A stretch of 64,000 nucleotides of DNA from Serinicoccus chungangensis (GCF_001483745.1 NZ_LQBL01000031.1:1-64000), one strand, 5' to 3'. Positions 41,800 to 52,997 are shown, counted from the first letter of the stretch. Notes: generated by a model from the sequence alone, not told the origin. Made by a program: numbers and translations.

Positions 41800-42882
41800 A
41801 TGCCTGAGCGCAACGACGAGGCCCTGCTGCGCGCCACCCTGGGCGCGGTCGCACCGGGCACCGACCTGCGGGACGGGTTGGAGCGCATCCTGCGCGGTCG
41901 GACGGGGGCGCTCATCGTCCTCGGCAGCGACCGGACGGTCGACTCCATCAGCACCGGAGGCTTCGAGCTCGACGTCGAGTTCTCCGCCACCCGGTTGCGG
42001 GAGCTGGCCAAGATGGACGGGGGCATCGTGCTGAGCCGGGACGGCACCCGCATCGTGCGAGCGGCCACCCAGCTGGCTCCGGACCGCACCATCGAGACCC
42101 GCGAGAGCGGCACCCGGCACCGCACCGCCGAGCGCACCGCCAAGCAGACCGGCTTCCCCGTCATCTCGGTGAGCCAGTCCATGTCCCTCATCGCGCTCTA
42201 CGTCGGCGACATCCGGCACGTCCTCGAGGACCGCAGCCAGCTGCAGGCGCAGGCCAACCAGGCCCTGCAGACCCTGGAGCGCTACCGCTCGCGGCTCGAC
42301 GAGGTGACCGGGACGCTGTCCGCGCTCGAGATCGAGGACCTCGTCACCGTGCGGGACCTCGCCTCGGTGCTGCAGCGGCTGGAGATGGTGCGCCGCATCA
42401 GCGCCGAGATCGAGCAGTACGTCGTCGAGCTGGGGGTGGACGGACGGCTCATCGGCCTGCAGCTGGAGGAGATGACCGGTGGGGTCGAGCGCGAGCGCGC
42501 CCTCGTCGTCCGCGACTACATCGGCGCCTCCGACGGGGCCCGGGACCCGGTGCAGGTGCAGGCGGCGCTCGGCGCGCTGGACAGCACCGAGCTCCTGGAC
42601 CTTGCGGCCGTGGCCCGCTGCCTGGGCATCACGGTCGTCGGCGACGGCATGGACCACCAGCAGCTCAGCCCCTCCGGCTACCGGTTGCTGCACCGCATAC
42701 CCCGCCTCCCCGGGGCGATCGTGGACCGGCTGGTGGCGCACTTCGGCACCTTCCAGCAGCTGCTCTCGGCCGGCCTCGAGGACCTCATGCAGGTCGACGG
42801 CGTCGGCGAGGCGCGGGCGCGCGCGGTGCGGGAGGGGCTGTCGAGGCTCGCGGAGAGCTCGATCCTCGAGCGCTACTCCTGA
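41800..42882 (+). CDS. disA: DNA integrity scanning protein DisA (diadenylate cyclase)
   Basis: A 360-residue protein that makes cyclic di-AMP from ATP and scans DNA for branched structures. The N-terminal DAC domain contains the catalytic MDGGIVLS (Asp73-Gly-Gly, where many homologues have DGA) and SGTRHRTAERTAKQTG (Arg-His-Arg 106-108). A helical spine follows (about 150-280), then a C-terminal helix-hairpin-helix region (FGTFQQLLSAGLEDLMQVDGVGEARARAVREGL). ATG at 41800 is chosen because AGGAGG lies nine bases upstream; an in-frame GTG at 41794 is too close. It is one base from mutY. A riboswitch for its product lies at the left end of this window. Confidence 0.95.
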   Translation: MPERNDEALLRATLGAVAPGTDLRDGLERILRGRTGALIVLGSDRTVDSISTGGFELDVEFSATRLRELAKMDGGIVLSRDGTRIVRAATQLAPDRTIETRESGTRHRTAERTAKQTGFPVISVSQSMSLIALYVGDIRHVLEDRSQLQAQANQALQTLERYRSRLDEVTGTLSALEIEDLVTVRDLASVLQRLEMVRRISAEIEQYVVELGVDGRLIGLQLEEMTGGVERERALVVRDYIGASDGARDPVQVQAALGALDSTELLDLAAVARCLGITVVGDGMDHQQLSPSGYRLLHRIPRLPGAIVDRLVAHFGTFQQLLSAGLEDLMQVDGVGEARARAVREGLSRLAESSILERYS

Positions 42883-42883
42883 C

Positions 42884-43795
42884 GTGCCGGCCCCAGAGGT
42901 CCTGCACGACCGTCTGCTGCCCTGGTATGCCGCGCACCGCCGCGACCTGCCCTGGCGGGCTCCGGAGCGCTCGCCCTGGGGGGTGCTCGTCTCCGAGGTC
43001 ATGCTGCAGCAGACGCCGGTGGCGCGGGTCCTGCCCGTCTGGGAGCGGTGGATGAGCAGGTGGCCGACCCCGTCGGCGCTGGCGGCCGCGCCGACGGGGG
43101 ACGCCGTGCGGGAGTGGGGCCGGCTGGGGTACCCGCGGCGCGCCCTGCGCCTGCACGCCGCCGCCACCGCCGTCCGCGACGCCCACGACGGGCAGGTGCC
43201 CGCCGACGAGGCGGTCCTGCGCACCCTGCCGGGGGTCGGTGACTACACCGCGGCGGCCGTCTCCGCCTTCGCCTTCGGGCGGCGGGCCACCGTCGTCGAC
43301 ACCAACGTGCGGCGGGTGCAGGCGCGCTCGGTCAGCGGGCTCGCCCTGCCGGCCCCCGCCCTCACCCGGGCCGAGACCGCCCTCGCCGCACGGCTGCTGC
43401 CCGAGGACGACGAGCAGACCGCGACGTGGAGCGTGGCGGTCATGGAGCTGGGCGCGCTCGTGTGCACGGCCCGCGCACCCCGGTGCTCCGCCTGCCCCCT
43501 CGCCGACGTGTGCGCCTGGCGCGCGGCCGGGTCGCCGGCCCCCACCGGCCCCCCGCGCCGGGGTCAGCGCTGGACCGGCACGGACCGGCAGTGCCGGGGC
43601 ACCCTCCTGCAGGTCCTGCGCGACTCCGCGGGGCCGGTCCCCGCACACCGGCTGCAGGCCGCCTGGCCGGTGCCCGGGGTCCCGGACGAGCAGGGGCAGG
43701 CCGCGCGGCAGCGGGAGCGCTGCCTCGACGCGCTGGTCGCCGAGGGCCTGGTCGAACCCCTGCCCGGAGCCCGGTTCCGCCTCCCCGGCACCTGA
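42884..43795 (+). CDS. mutY: A/G-specific adenine glycosylase (MutY)
   Basis: A 303-residue base-excision repair enzyme that removes adenine opposite 8-oxoguanine. It shows the MutY/Nth core: PWRAPERSPWGVLVSEVMLQQTPVARV, helix-hairpin-helix LPGVGDYTAAAVSAFAFG, the catalytic Asp in VVDTNVRRVQ, and the [4Fe-4S] loop CTARAPRCSACPLADVC. The C-terminal part is short with a winged-helix-like end rather than a full NUDIX-like recognition domain, as in many actinobacteria. GTG at 42884 lies one base after the disA stop, so the two are coupled. Confidence 0.93.
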   Translation: MPAPEVLHDRLLPWYAAHRRDLPWRAPERSPWGVLVSEVMLQQTPVARVLPVWERWMSRWPTPSALAAAPTGDAVREWGRLGYPRRALRLHAAATAVRDAHDGQVPADEAVLRTLPGVGDYTAAAVSAFAFGRRATVVDTNVRRVQARSVSGLALPAPALTRAETALAARLLPEDDEQTATWSVAVMELGALVCTARAPRCSACPLADVCAWRAAGSPAPTGPPRRGQRWTGTDRQCRGTLLQVLRDSAGPVPAHRLQAAWPVPGVPDEQGQAARQRERCLDALVAEGLVEPLPGARFRLPGT

Positions 43796-43858
43796 GCGAC
43801 GCCGGCCGGGGCGGGTCGCGGACCGGCGGTGGGGGACGCCGTCGATACGATGCCTGGC

Positions 43859-44905
43859 ATGACGCTGCGCTGGGACACCTATGAGTCGGCCGAGCAGTGG
43901 CGCGCGCGCCTGCTGGAGACGCCGGGCCGCCCGTCAATGTTCCAGACCCCGGAGTTCGCCCAGGTCAAGAGCCTGGCCGGGTGGACGCCGAGGTATGCCG
44001 ACATCGACGGTTTCCCGCTCACCGTGCACGAGCGACGGGCCCCCGGTTTCGGGAAGGTCTGGTACCTCCCCAAGGGGCCCGGGGTGGCGTCCGTGCAGGG
44101 TCTGGCCGCGCTGCTGCCCGACCTGCGCACCGCCGCGCACGATGCGGGGGTCTTCCTCGTCAAGATCGAGCCCGAGCTGGTCGAGTCGCCGGAGACGCTG
44201 CAGGCGCTGGAGCGCCTGGGGCTGCTGCCCGCCGGGCGCATCCAGACCAACAAGTCCACCGTCTTCGTCGACGTGACCGGCACGCCGGACGAGCTCATGG
44301 CGCGCCTGCCGTCCAAGACCCGCAACACCATCCGCCGCGGCCTCAAGCAGGGCGTCGTCACGGAGGCGGCACCGCTGGAGGAGTCGACCTACGAGCGCAT
44401 GTGGACCCTCTGGATGGAGGTCGTGCAGGACCAGGGCATCGCCCCGCGCTCCCACGAGTACCAGGTGGCGATGTGGCGCACCTTCTGCGACGCCGGGCTG
44501 GGGCGCGTCTTCCTCGCCCAGCACGAGGGTCGCGACGTGGCCGGTGCGTTCGTCACCGTCGTCGGGGACGTCGCGTGCTACCGCGACGGCGCCAGCGTGC
44601 GCGAGCGCCCGGTCCGCGGGGGCAGTCACGCGCTGCAGTGGGAGGCGATGCGCTGGGCCCAGGAGCAGGGGGCGACCTCCTACGACATGGCGGGGACGCC
44701 GCACTCCACGCGGGTGGACGACCCCAGCGACCCCTACTTCGGCATCGGGGAGTTCAAGCGCAGCTTCAGCAAGGAGGTCACCGACTTCGTCGGCGCCTAC
44801 GACCTCGTGCTGCGACCGCGTCGGTATGCCACCTGGCAGCGGGTGGGGCACCGGGTCACGGCCAAGGTGGTCTCCGGCGGACGTCCCGGCGCGACCTTCT
44901 ACTGA
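43859..44905 (+). CDS. FemAB-family aminoacyltransferase (peptidoglycan cross-bridge)
   Basis: A 348-residue FemABX-like protein with tandem GNAT folds, which uses aminoacyl-tRNA to add amino acids to the third residue of the lipid II stem peptide. Typical sections are FQTPEFAQVKSLAGWTPRYA, GFGKVWYLPKGPGVASVQGL, TNKSTVFVDVTGTPDELMARLPSKTRNTIRRG, and the C-terminal ALQWEAMRWAQEQGATSYDMAGTPHSTRVDDPSDPYFGIGEFKRSF. ATG at 43859 is preceded at seven bases by TACGAT, suggesting a leaderless transcript; an ATG three codons upstream is possible. It is convergent with an ATP-grasp ligase gene, and a wall hydrolase follows. Confidence 0.88.
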   Translation: MTLRWDTYESAEQWRARLLETPGRPSMFQTPEFAQVKSLAGWTPRYADIDGFPLTVHERRAPGFGKVWYLPKGPGVASVQGLAALLPDLRTAAHDAGVFLVKIEPELVESPETLQALERLGLLPAGRIQTNKSTVFVDVTGTPDELMARLPSKTRNTIRRGLKQGVVTEAAPLEESTYERMWTLWMEVVQDQGIAPRSHEYQVAMWRTFCDAGLGRVFLAQHEGRDVAGAFVTVVGDVACYRDGASVRERPVRGGSHALQWEAMRWAQEQGATSYDMAGTPHSTRVDDPSDPYFGIGEFKRSFSKEVTDFVGAYDLVLRPRRYATWQRVGHRVTAKVVSGGRPGATFY

Positions 44906-44908
44906 GCC

Positions 44909-46186
44909 TCAGAACCCGGTCGCCGAGGGACGCGGGTAGAACCTGGCCAGCTTCTTGGCGTGGTTCAGCCGGTTCGCCATGACGTAGGCGCGCCGGCGCC
45001 AGTTCCCACGCTCGTAGAGCAGGGGGTGCACGATCCCGCGCCGGGCAGCGCGCAGGACACGACGGCGCAGGGCGCCGTCCCGGACGTAGTAGGGGAGCAC
45101 GGCCGGGCTGACGATGCTGTAGAGCACCTCGTCCGTGCCGCGGACCGGCTCGCGATCCACCCCGCGGACGAGGTCGTCCACCAGCGCCCCGGCGAGGTCG
45201 GCGCCGGCCGCGGTGGCGTAGAAGCTGTTGCGCCCCATGCGCGGGTTGACCTCCATGTAGTAGATCGTCCCGGTGCGCGGGTCCCGCTTGGCGTCGATGT
45301 TGGCGAAGCCCCAGTAGTCGACCGCCCCGAGGATGCGCTCGGCGGCGTCCATGAGCTCGGGCATGGGGGTGGTGATCATGGCGATGGGGTTGCCGACGGT
45401 CGTCGGGTCGTGCTCGCCCAGGAGGACCTGCGCCGTCGCGACCGCGGTCAGCCGGCCGGTGCGGTCGACATACCCCACGATCGAAAGCTGGTGGGTGTCG
45501 TCGCCGGGGATGTGCTCCTGCACCAGGAAGTCCTGGCGGACCCCGCCGGCCACCAGGACCTGCACGAGGTCCTCCCACTCCTGCGGCGTCTGCAGGAACC
45601 ACACCTTCTGCGCGCCCGGGAACTTCAGGTTCTCGAAGTGCGCGCTGTTGGCCGGCTTCGCGACGACCGGGTAGGTGACGTCGACCGGCTCGGGCGTCCA
45701 GCCGGGGCGGTCGGCGTCGCCGAAGCGCACGACGGTGGTCCGTGGGGTGGGCAGGCCCAGACGCTCGCAGAGCTGGCCGAACTGCTGCTTGTCGGCGACC
45801 TGCTCGAGGGTCCGCGGCGACATCCGCGGGAAGGCGAAGACCTCCCCCAGCTCCTCGGCGTGCTGGGCGATGAGGTCGGTGTGCGAGTCGGAGTTGCAGC
45901 CCAGCAGCAACGGCACGTCCGGCTCGCGCTCGCGGGCCGCCCGCCCCTCGGCGAGGAGCGTCGCGAGGAGCTGGGCGCGGCCCGTGTCGTGGCCCGCCTC
46001 GACGGGCCGCAGGATGCGCGAGTGCGCGATCGCGCCGGTCTGTCCGCGGGAGACGAGGGTCGTCTCGACGCCGTAGCTCTCGTGCAGCGCGCGGGCCAGG
46101 CCGTAGGTCCCCGGGTCGGTGCCGAGGAAGACCGGTCGGAAGGCGACGTCTGGGGCAGGCGAGGGCACAGGGGCGACCGAGGGCAT
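44909..46186 (-). CDS. ATP-grasp carboxylate-amine ligase, D-aspartate ligase-like candidate
   Basis: A 425-residue ATP-grasp protein. Features include an N-terminal pre-ATP-grasp fold (VFLGTDPGTYGLARALHESYGVETTLVS), ADKQQFGQLCERLGLPTPRTT, the phosphate-binding VVAKPANSAHFENLKFPGAQKV, LVQEHIPGDDTHQLSIVGYVD, and the metal-binding IYYMEVNPRMGRNSFYATAAGAD. The overall pattern resembles ligases such as the enterococcal D-aspartate ligase that attach a D-amino acid to the stem-peptide side chain. Its convergent FemAB neighbour and the NlpC/P60 gene support a wall role. The exact substrate (D-Asp, D-Glu or other) is inference. Its start codon lies inside a GGTATGCC octamer. Confidence 0.75.
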   Translation of the reverse strand: MPSVAPVPSPAPDVAFRPVFLGTDPGTYGLARALHESYGVETTLVSRGQTGAIAHSRILRPVEAGHDTGRAQLLATLLAEGRAAREREPDVPLLLGCNSDSHTDLIAQHAEELGEVFAFPRMSPRTLEQVADKQQFGQLCERLGLPTPRTTVVRFGDADRPGWTPEPVDVTYPVVAKPANSAHFENLKFPGAQKVWFLQTPQEWEDLVQVLVAGGVRQDFLVQEHIPGDDTHQLSIVGYVDRTGRLTAVATAQVLLGEHDPTTVGNPIAMITTPMPELMDAAERILGAVDYWGFANIDAKRDPRTGTIYYMEVNPRMGRNSFYATAAGADLAGALVDDLVRGVDREPVRGTDEVLYSIVSPAVLPYYVRDGALRRRVLRAARRGIVHPLLYERGNWRRRAYVMANRLNHAKKLARFYPRPSATGF

Positions 46187-46236
46187 ACCGCGAATGCTAC
46201 GTCACGGACCCTCGGCCGCCGGGCCGGCGAGACCGC

Positions 46237-47688
46237 TCAGCCGACCCCGTCGACGCGCCCGTAGCCGGACACCCCGCTGAAGATCGCGCGGTACTGCGTG
46301 GGGACGCCGGGCCGACCGGTGTCGTACATCATGCCGTCGCCGGCGTAGATGCCCACGTGGTAGGCCGGGGAGCCGTGGAAGACCAGGTCACCGGGCTGCG
46401 GGTTGCTCACCGGGGTGGTGGCCGCCTGTTGCATCGCCGCTGTGCGCGGGAGGGTCAGACCCACCTCGGCGAAGACGTACTTCGTGTACCCGGAGCAGTC
46501 GAAGCCCTCCTGCGGGCTGTTGCCGCCCCACTTGTAGGGCGTCCCGAGGTACTTCGCCGCGGTGTCGAGGATCAGCTGCCGGGTGGCGGTGGGCGCCGGA
46601 TCCGGAGCCGGGGCGGGCGCGGGGGCCGGCGTACTGCCGGAACCGGGGTCGCTGGCGGTGAGGACCGAGGAGGCCATGTACTGCGACCCGGCCATCTTCA
46701 GCCAGCCGTTGCTCGTGAGTGTGCCGGTGACCTTCGTCCCCCGGGCCTTGCTCCCGACGACGGAGTATGACGTGGACGGCCCGGAACGCACGTTGGCGAG
46801 GGAGGGGGTGACCCAGCGGGTCACCTCGCTCGGCGAGGGGTCCGGCTGCTCGCCACCGCCACCGCCCCCACCGGGGTTGGTCCCGGTGAGGATGGTGCCG
46901 GAGATGAACCGGCCGCCGCTGATCTCGAGCCAGCCGTTGCTGGTCCAGGTGCCCTGCACCTTGGTGCCCTTGCGCATCGTCGTGACGACCGAGTGGCCCA
47001 GACCCGGACCGGAGCGGACGTTGCCGATCGAGGCCTCCATCCACTGGGTGACCTCCTGGGCACCGCCACCGCCACCGCCGCCACCGCCGCCGGGGTCGGT
47101 GCTGGTGAGGATGGTGCCGGAGACGAACTTGCCGCTGCTGATCTTGAGCCAGCCGTTGTTGGTCCAGGTGCCTTGCACCTTGGTGCCCTTGCGCATCGTC
47201 GTGACGACCGGGTGACCCAGGCCCGGGCCGGAGCGGATGTTGCCGATCGAGGCGTCCATCCAGCGCGTGACCTCCTGGGTGCCACCGCCGCCACCGCCGC
47301 CCTCGGAGCCGACCCGGGTGAGGTTCCAGGCGGCGACGAAGCGGTTCTCCCCGATCTTCAGCCAGTTGTTGGAGGTCAGGGTCCCGGTGAGCTGCTTGCC
47401 CCGGGCGTAACCGCCGACGACGCCGTAGGAGGTCGACGGGCCGCTGCGGACGTTGACGCCCGCGGAGGCGCTCACCTCCATGGTGACCGTGCTCGTCGGC
47501 GCCGGGGTCGGCAGGATCCGGGGCTGGGCCACCGGGGTGGTGGGTGCGTTCGGCAGCAGGGGCTGCTGCGGCAGCTGTGGGGTGCTCGCGGGCGCGGCCT
47601 GCACGGCCGGAGCGAGAGTGACGACGGGGGCGGCCGCCGCGGTGACGGCGATCATGGTGCGAGACAGGCGCCGGGTGCTCAGGGTCAT
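46237..47688 (-). CDS. Secreted NlpC/P60 hydrolase with four SH3-like repeats
   Basis: A 483-residue exported wall hydrolase. A signal peptide (first about 35 residues, ending near AVQAAPA) leads into a Pro-rich linker. Four SH3_3-type repeats follow, each with an (I/V/A)N(V/I)RSGP motif and a (T/S)(N/S)NWLK or NGWLK core, joined by Gly-rich linkers. A second Pro/Ala linker precedes the C-terminal NlpC/P60 domain with the catalytic cysteine in FDCSGYTKY and histidine in YHVGIYAGDG. The catalytic domain is very similar to the one at 1-830. Repeats 2 and 3 are nearly identical at DNA level (46921-47060 and 47141-47280), a sign of recent duplication. The ATG is at 47686-47688. Confidence 0.92.
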   Translation of the reverse strand: MTLSTRRLSRTMIAVTAAAAPVVTLAPAVQAAPASTPQLPQQPLLPNAPTTPVAQPRILPTPAPTSTVTMEVSASAGVNVRSGPSTSYGVVGGYARGKQLTGTLTSNNWLKIGENRFVAAWNLTRVGSEGGGGGGGTQEVTRWMDASIGNIRSGPGLGHPVVTTMRKGTKVQGTWTNNGWLKISSGKFVSGTILTSTDPGGGGGGGGGGAQEVTQWMEASIGNVRSGPGLGHSVVTTMRKGTKVQGTWTSNGWLEISGGRFISGTILTGTNPGGGGGGGEQPDPSPSEVTRWVTPSLANVRSGPSTSYSVVGSKARGTKVTGTLTSNGWLKMAGSQYMASSVLTASDPGSGSTPAPAPAPAPDPAPTATRQLILDTAAKYLGTPYKWGGNSPQEGFDCSGYTKYVFAEVGLTLPRTAAMQQAATTPVSNPQPGDLVFHGSPAYHVGIYAGDGMMYDTGRPGVPTQYRAIFSGVSGYGRVDGVG

Positions 47689-47859
47689 GGATGTTCCGTA
47701 CGTGTGGTGGGACAGGCCGTGGTGTCCGGGTCGCCGGACGGGTGCTTCGGGACGACCCGCGGGCGGGCCAGGAGCAATCAAACCCACCCGCGCGAGCCCG
47801 TGCAACCCCCACCCCTACCCGGCGAGTGCATTTCTCGGGGGCACCACAAGCGTGTAACT

Positions 47860-47875
47860 AGTGATGTTCGTCACA
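47860..47875. promoter_or_regulatory. CRP-family-like site upstream of the NlpC/P60 gene
   Basis: AGTGA-TGTTCG-TCACA matches the TGTGA-N6-TCACA consensus of CRP/GlxR-type regulators at nine of ten positions, in an AT-richer patch 172 bases before the start codon. Crp control of wall-hydrolase-type (rpf) genes is known in mycobacteria; here it is a pattern match only. In the rest of the 464-base gap (47689-48152) I see no gene, only the clpC terminator near 48100 and AT-rich promoter-like DNA at 47880-47960. Confidence 0.4.
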
Positions 47876-48096
47876 TGCTCTCAGCATTTCCGCAGGTCAC
47901 CCCGGATATCACACGTATGTAGTTCGCTGACCTGCACTTTTCTCGCATTTCACACGTCTCTCGGGCGTCTCTGCGGCCTCGTGACGCCTGTGACTCACGC
48001 GGTGAGAAGTGGCCCCGGTGGGCGTGTCCCGCCGCTCCTGCGCCGTGGACCCCTTCCCGCCCCCGGCATCCCCCCAGGACGGCCTCGGACACGCCA

Positions 48097-48134
48097 GAGG
48101 GCGGGGAAGGGCATACCTGCCCCTCCCCGCCCTC
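48097..48134 (-). terminator. Strong hairpin terminator of clpC
   Basis: GAGGGCGGGGAAGGGCA (48097-48113) and TGCCCCTCCCCGCCCTC (48118-48134) pair over 17 positions with one mismatch around a TACC loop, 18 bases beyond the clpC stop on the minus strand. A GGCATACC octamer forms the loop edge. Confidence 0.75.
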
Positions 48135-48152
48135 GGCGGTGCTGCGCCTGCC

Positions 48153-50678
<2,526 letters not shown>

Positions 50679-50699
50679 GCTCTTCTCCTCCACTGTGGG

Positions 50700-51836
50700 C
50701 TACCACCCACTGTACGTGCGTCTGGTCCGGGTCAACGTCCTCATCCACCACCGATGTTCCGTGTTCGCCCCCGGCGCAATGGCCCGGGTGGGCCCCTCCC
50801 GGTGCGCGAGGACGGGCACGACACGGCATACCGGTCTCATCGTGCGGGACCTGGGCTCGTGGTGCCCGTCCGACGGCACGGGGGTATGCCGTGTGTCCCG
50901 AGTTCCTCGCGGGCCCTCAGGGTCTCCGCGCAACCGGACCGGCGTGCGCGGCGGGGCGGGCACCGGGTGGCCGTCCCGGGCGCGCACCCACGAGCGGACC
51001 GCCCAGCGGACGAACTCGGGCTGCAGCATGACGTCCTCCCAGGAGAAGCGCAGCACCGTCCAGCCGAAGACCACCATCTCGGTGTAGCGGCGGACGTCCT
51101 TGCGGAACCCCTTCCTCGTCGCGTGGAACTCGTGGCTGTCCGCCTCCACGACCAGCCTGCGCGAGGTGTCGACCAGGTCGGCCTGCGCCCAGAGGCCGTG
51201 GGCCACCACCTGGTGCTGACAGACGACGTCGAGCCCCTCCTCGAGGCAGATCGCCCGCAGGACGGACTCGAACGGGTTGGCGGCCCGCCCGTCGGCGAGC
51301 CGCGCCACGCGTCGCAGCTGACGCGACCCGTCCCCCCGGGCCTGGGCGGCGGCCGCCGCCAGCCGGCCGCGCCGGACCTGGCCGGAGCGAAGCGCCGAGT
51401 CGGCGACGGCGAGCGCCTCGTCGAAGGGCAGGTCCCGGGCGCAGTCCACGACGGTCCGCAACGGCGCCGTCACCCCGTCGGCGGCGTCCCCCGGCCCCAG
51501 GCGGCGCCACCGCACCACGGCCGTCCGTTGGTCCTGCGCGCAGACGTTGCGGTTGCGCGGCACGACCACCTCCGGCAGCTCGGGGTCGTTCTTGACGGCC
51601 CATCCGTGCTGCACGGCCGCCGAGCGGTGGGACAGGACGGCGCTCATCCGGTGCGCCTGCGCCGCGTGGGTCTCGAGCGAGGCGAGGCGGTACCGTCCCC
51701 GCCGGCTGCGATGCAACCGCCCCTCCCGCACGGCGGCCGCCAGGTCCCGGGCCCGTGCACCCGACCGCCGCAGCTGACGCGTCGTGGCGCAGCCGCCCAG
51801 CTGGGCGACGACGGCAGCGGGGTCAGGGGCGGACAC
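50700..51836 (-). CDS. DUF559-like protein, paralogous in layout to the 7044 gene
   Basis: A 378-residue protein with an N-terminal winged-helix-like region (LGGCATTRQLRRSGARARDLAAAVREGRLHRSRRGRYRLAS), a middle section with SHRSAAVQHGWA, and a C-terminal nuclease-like DUF559 core (HQVVAHGLWAQADLVDTSRRLVVEADSHEFHATRKGFRKDVRRYTEMVVFGWTVLRFSWEDVM). The acidic LVVEADSHEFH resembles the Vsr/PD-(D/E)xK site. The last 75 residues are Arg/Pro-rich and run through an inverted repeat (50821-50894), so the true end may have been extended by mutation. GTG at 51834-51836 is preferred over 51899. No recognised function. Confidence 0.68.
   Translation of the reverse strand: MSAPDPAAVVAQLGGCATTRQLRRSGARARDLAAAVREGRLHRSRRGRYRLASLETHAAQAHRMSAVLSHRSAAVQHGWAVKNDPELPEVVVPRNRNVCAQDQRTAVVRWRRLGPGDAADGVTAPLRTVVDCARDLPFDEALAVADSALRSGQVRRGRLAAAAAQARGDGSRQLRRVARLADGRAANPFESVLRAICLEEGLDVVCQHQVVAHGLWAQADLVDTSRRLVVEADSHEFHATRKGFRKDVRRYTEMVVFGWTVLRFSWEDVMLQPEFVRWAVRSWVRARDGHPVPAPPRTPVRLRGDPEGPRGTRDTRHTPVPSDGHHEPRSRTMRPVCRVVPVLAHREGPTRAIAPGANTEHRWWMRTLTRTRRTYSGW
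50821..50894. repeat. 12-bp inverted repeat containing the GGCATACC octamer
   Basis: ACACGGCATACC (50821-50832) and GGTATGCCGTGT (50883-50894) are perfect 12-base inverted copies separated by 50 bases. They lie inside the 3' end of the DUF559-like reading frame, about 150-200 bases upstream of clpC. They could form a cruciform stem or simply reflect two chance copies of the frequent octamer. Confidence 0.6.
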
Positions 51837-52001
51837 ACCCGCAGCCTGCCGCGGTCCGGCAGCACCCTGCGGAGGTTGTCCACAGGACGCCCCGGCCACG
51901 CCACGGGCGCGGCCCGACCCGGCTGCTGCCCCCCGGTTCGTCTGGTCACGACGGACGGGGGTATGCCGCCCCGGTGGGCTCGGCTGAGTCCGCAGCCCGG
52001 C

Positions 52002-52997
52002 TCAGCCCGCCTTCTTGGACTCCGAGTCCTTGGTCGAGGACTTCTTCTTCGAGGTGGACGACGACCTGCTCCCCGAGGCCTTCTTCTTCGAGGTCGACGA
52101 GGACGTGCCTGCCGAGGACTTCTTCGTGGAGGAGGACGAGCCCGCCGAGGACTTCTTCGCCGAGGACGTGCCCCCCGAGCCGCTGCCACCCCCGGAGCTC
52201 TCGCCCCGGCCCTTCTTGGCCCGGTCCACCGAACGCTGCAGCGCCGCCAGGAGGTCGACCACCTCTCCGCTGTCGGCCTCGTCCTCCTCGTCGGGGCTCT
52301 CGGTGACCTCTCCGCCGCTGATCTTCTTCTCCACCAGCGCGTCGACGGCCTCCTTGAAGTCGTCCACGTGCCCCTCGGGCTCGAAGTCGCCGGACATCGA
52401 GTCCACGAGCATCCGCGCCATCGCGACCTCGTCCTTCTTGGGCTCGCTCACCTCGTCGAGGTGGTCGAGCTGCTCGGAGGTGCGGATCTCGTCGGGCCAC
52501 AGGAGGGTCTGCAGGACGATCGCCGCGTCGTCCTCGCGCACCCGGAGCACCGCCATCGTCATCCGGCTGCGGACCGAGACGGTGACCACGGCGACGCGGT
52601 CGGACTCGCGCAGCGCCTCGCGCAGCAGCCCGTAGGCCTTGGCCCCCATGGCGTCGGGCTCGAGGTAGTAGGCCTTGTCGTAGAGGATCGGGTCGATCTG
52701 CTCGCGCGGCACGAACTGCTCGACCGAGATCTCCTTGCTGCTGCGGTGGGGCAGGGTGGCGAGGTCCTCGTCGGTGAGCACGACCGTCTTGCCGTCGTCG
52801 GTCTCGTAGGCCTTGGCGATGTCCTTGTAGGCCACCTCCTCGCCGTCGGCCTGCGCCACCCGCTTGTAGCGGATGCGGCTGCCGTCGCTGCGGCGGACCT
52901 GGTGGAAGCTCAGGTCGTGGTTCTCGGTGGCGGAGTACAACCGCACGGGCACGTTGACCAGGCCGAACGAGACGGCGCCCTTCCAGATCGCTCTCAC
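52002..52997 (-). CDS. ku: Non-homologous end-joining protein Ku
   Basis: A 331-residue bacterial Ku homologue that binds DNA double-strand ends as a homodimer. The core runs from RAIWKGAVSFGLVNVPVRLYSATENHDLSFHQV to about residue 255, with FVPREQIDPILYDKAYYLEPD, YGLLREALRESDRVAVV and LLWPDEIR as family blocks. The C-terminal tail is a long low-complexity Ser/Lys/Thr/Gly stretch (about 265-331), comparable to Lys-rich tails of mycobacterial Ku that aid DNA binding. GTG at 52995-52997 is 18 bases from the divergent ligase ATG, so the end-joining genes share one promoter region. Confidence 0.94.
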   Translation of the reverse strand: MRAIWKGAVSFGLVNVPVRLYSATENHDLSFHQVRRSDGSRIRYKRVAQADGEEVAYKDIAKAYETDDGKTVVLTDEDLATLPHRSSKEISVEQFVPREQIDPILYDKAYYLEPDAMGAKAYGLLREALRESDRVAVVTVSVRSRMTMAVLRVREDDAAIVLQTLLWPDEIRTSEQLDHLDEVSEPKKDEVAMARMLVDSMSGDFEPEGHVDDFKEAVDALVEKKISGGEVTESPDEEDEADSGEVVDLLAALQRSVDRAKKGRGESSGGGSGSGGTSSAKKSSAGSSSSTKKSSAGTSSSTSKKKASGSRSSSTSKKKSSTKDSESKKAG

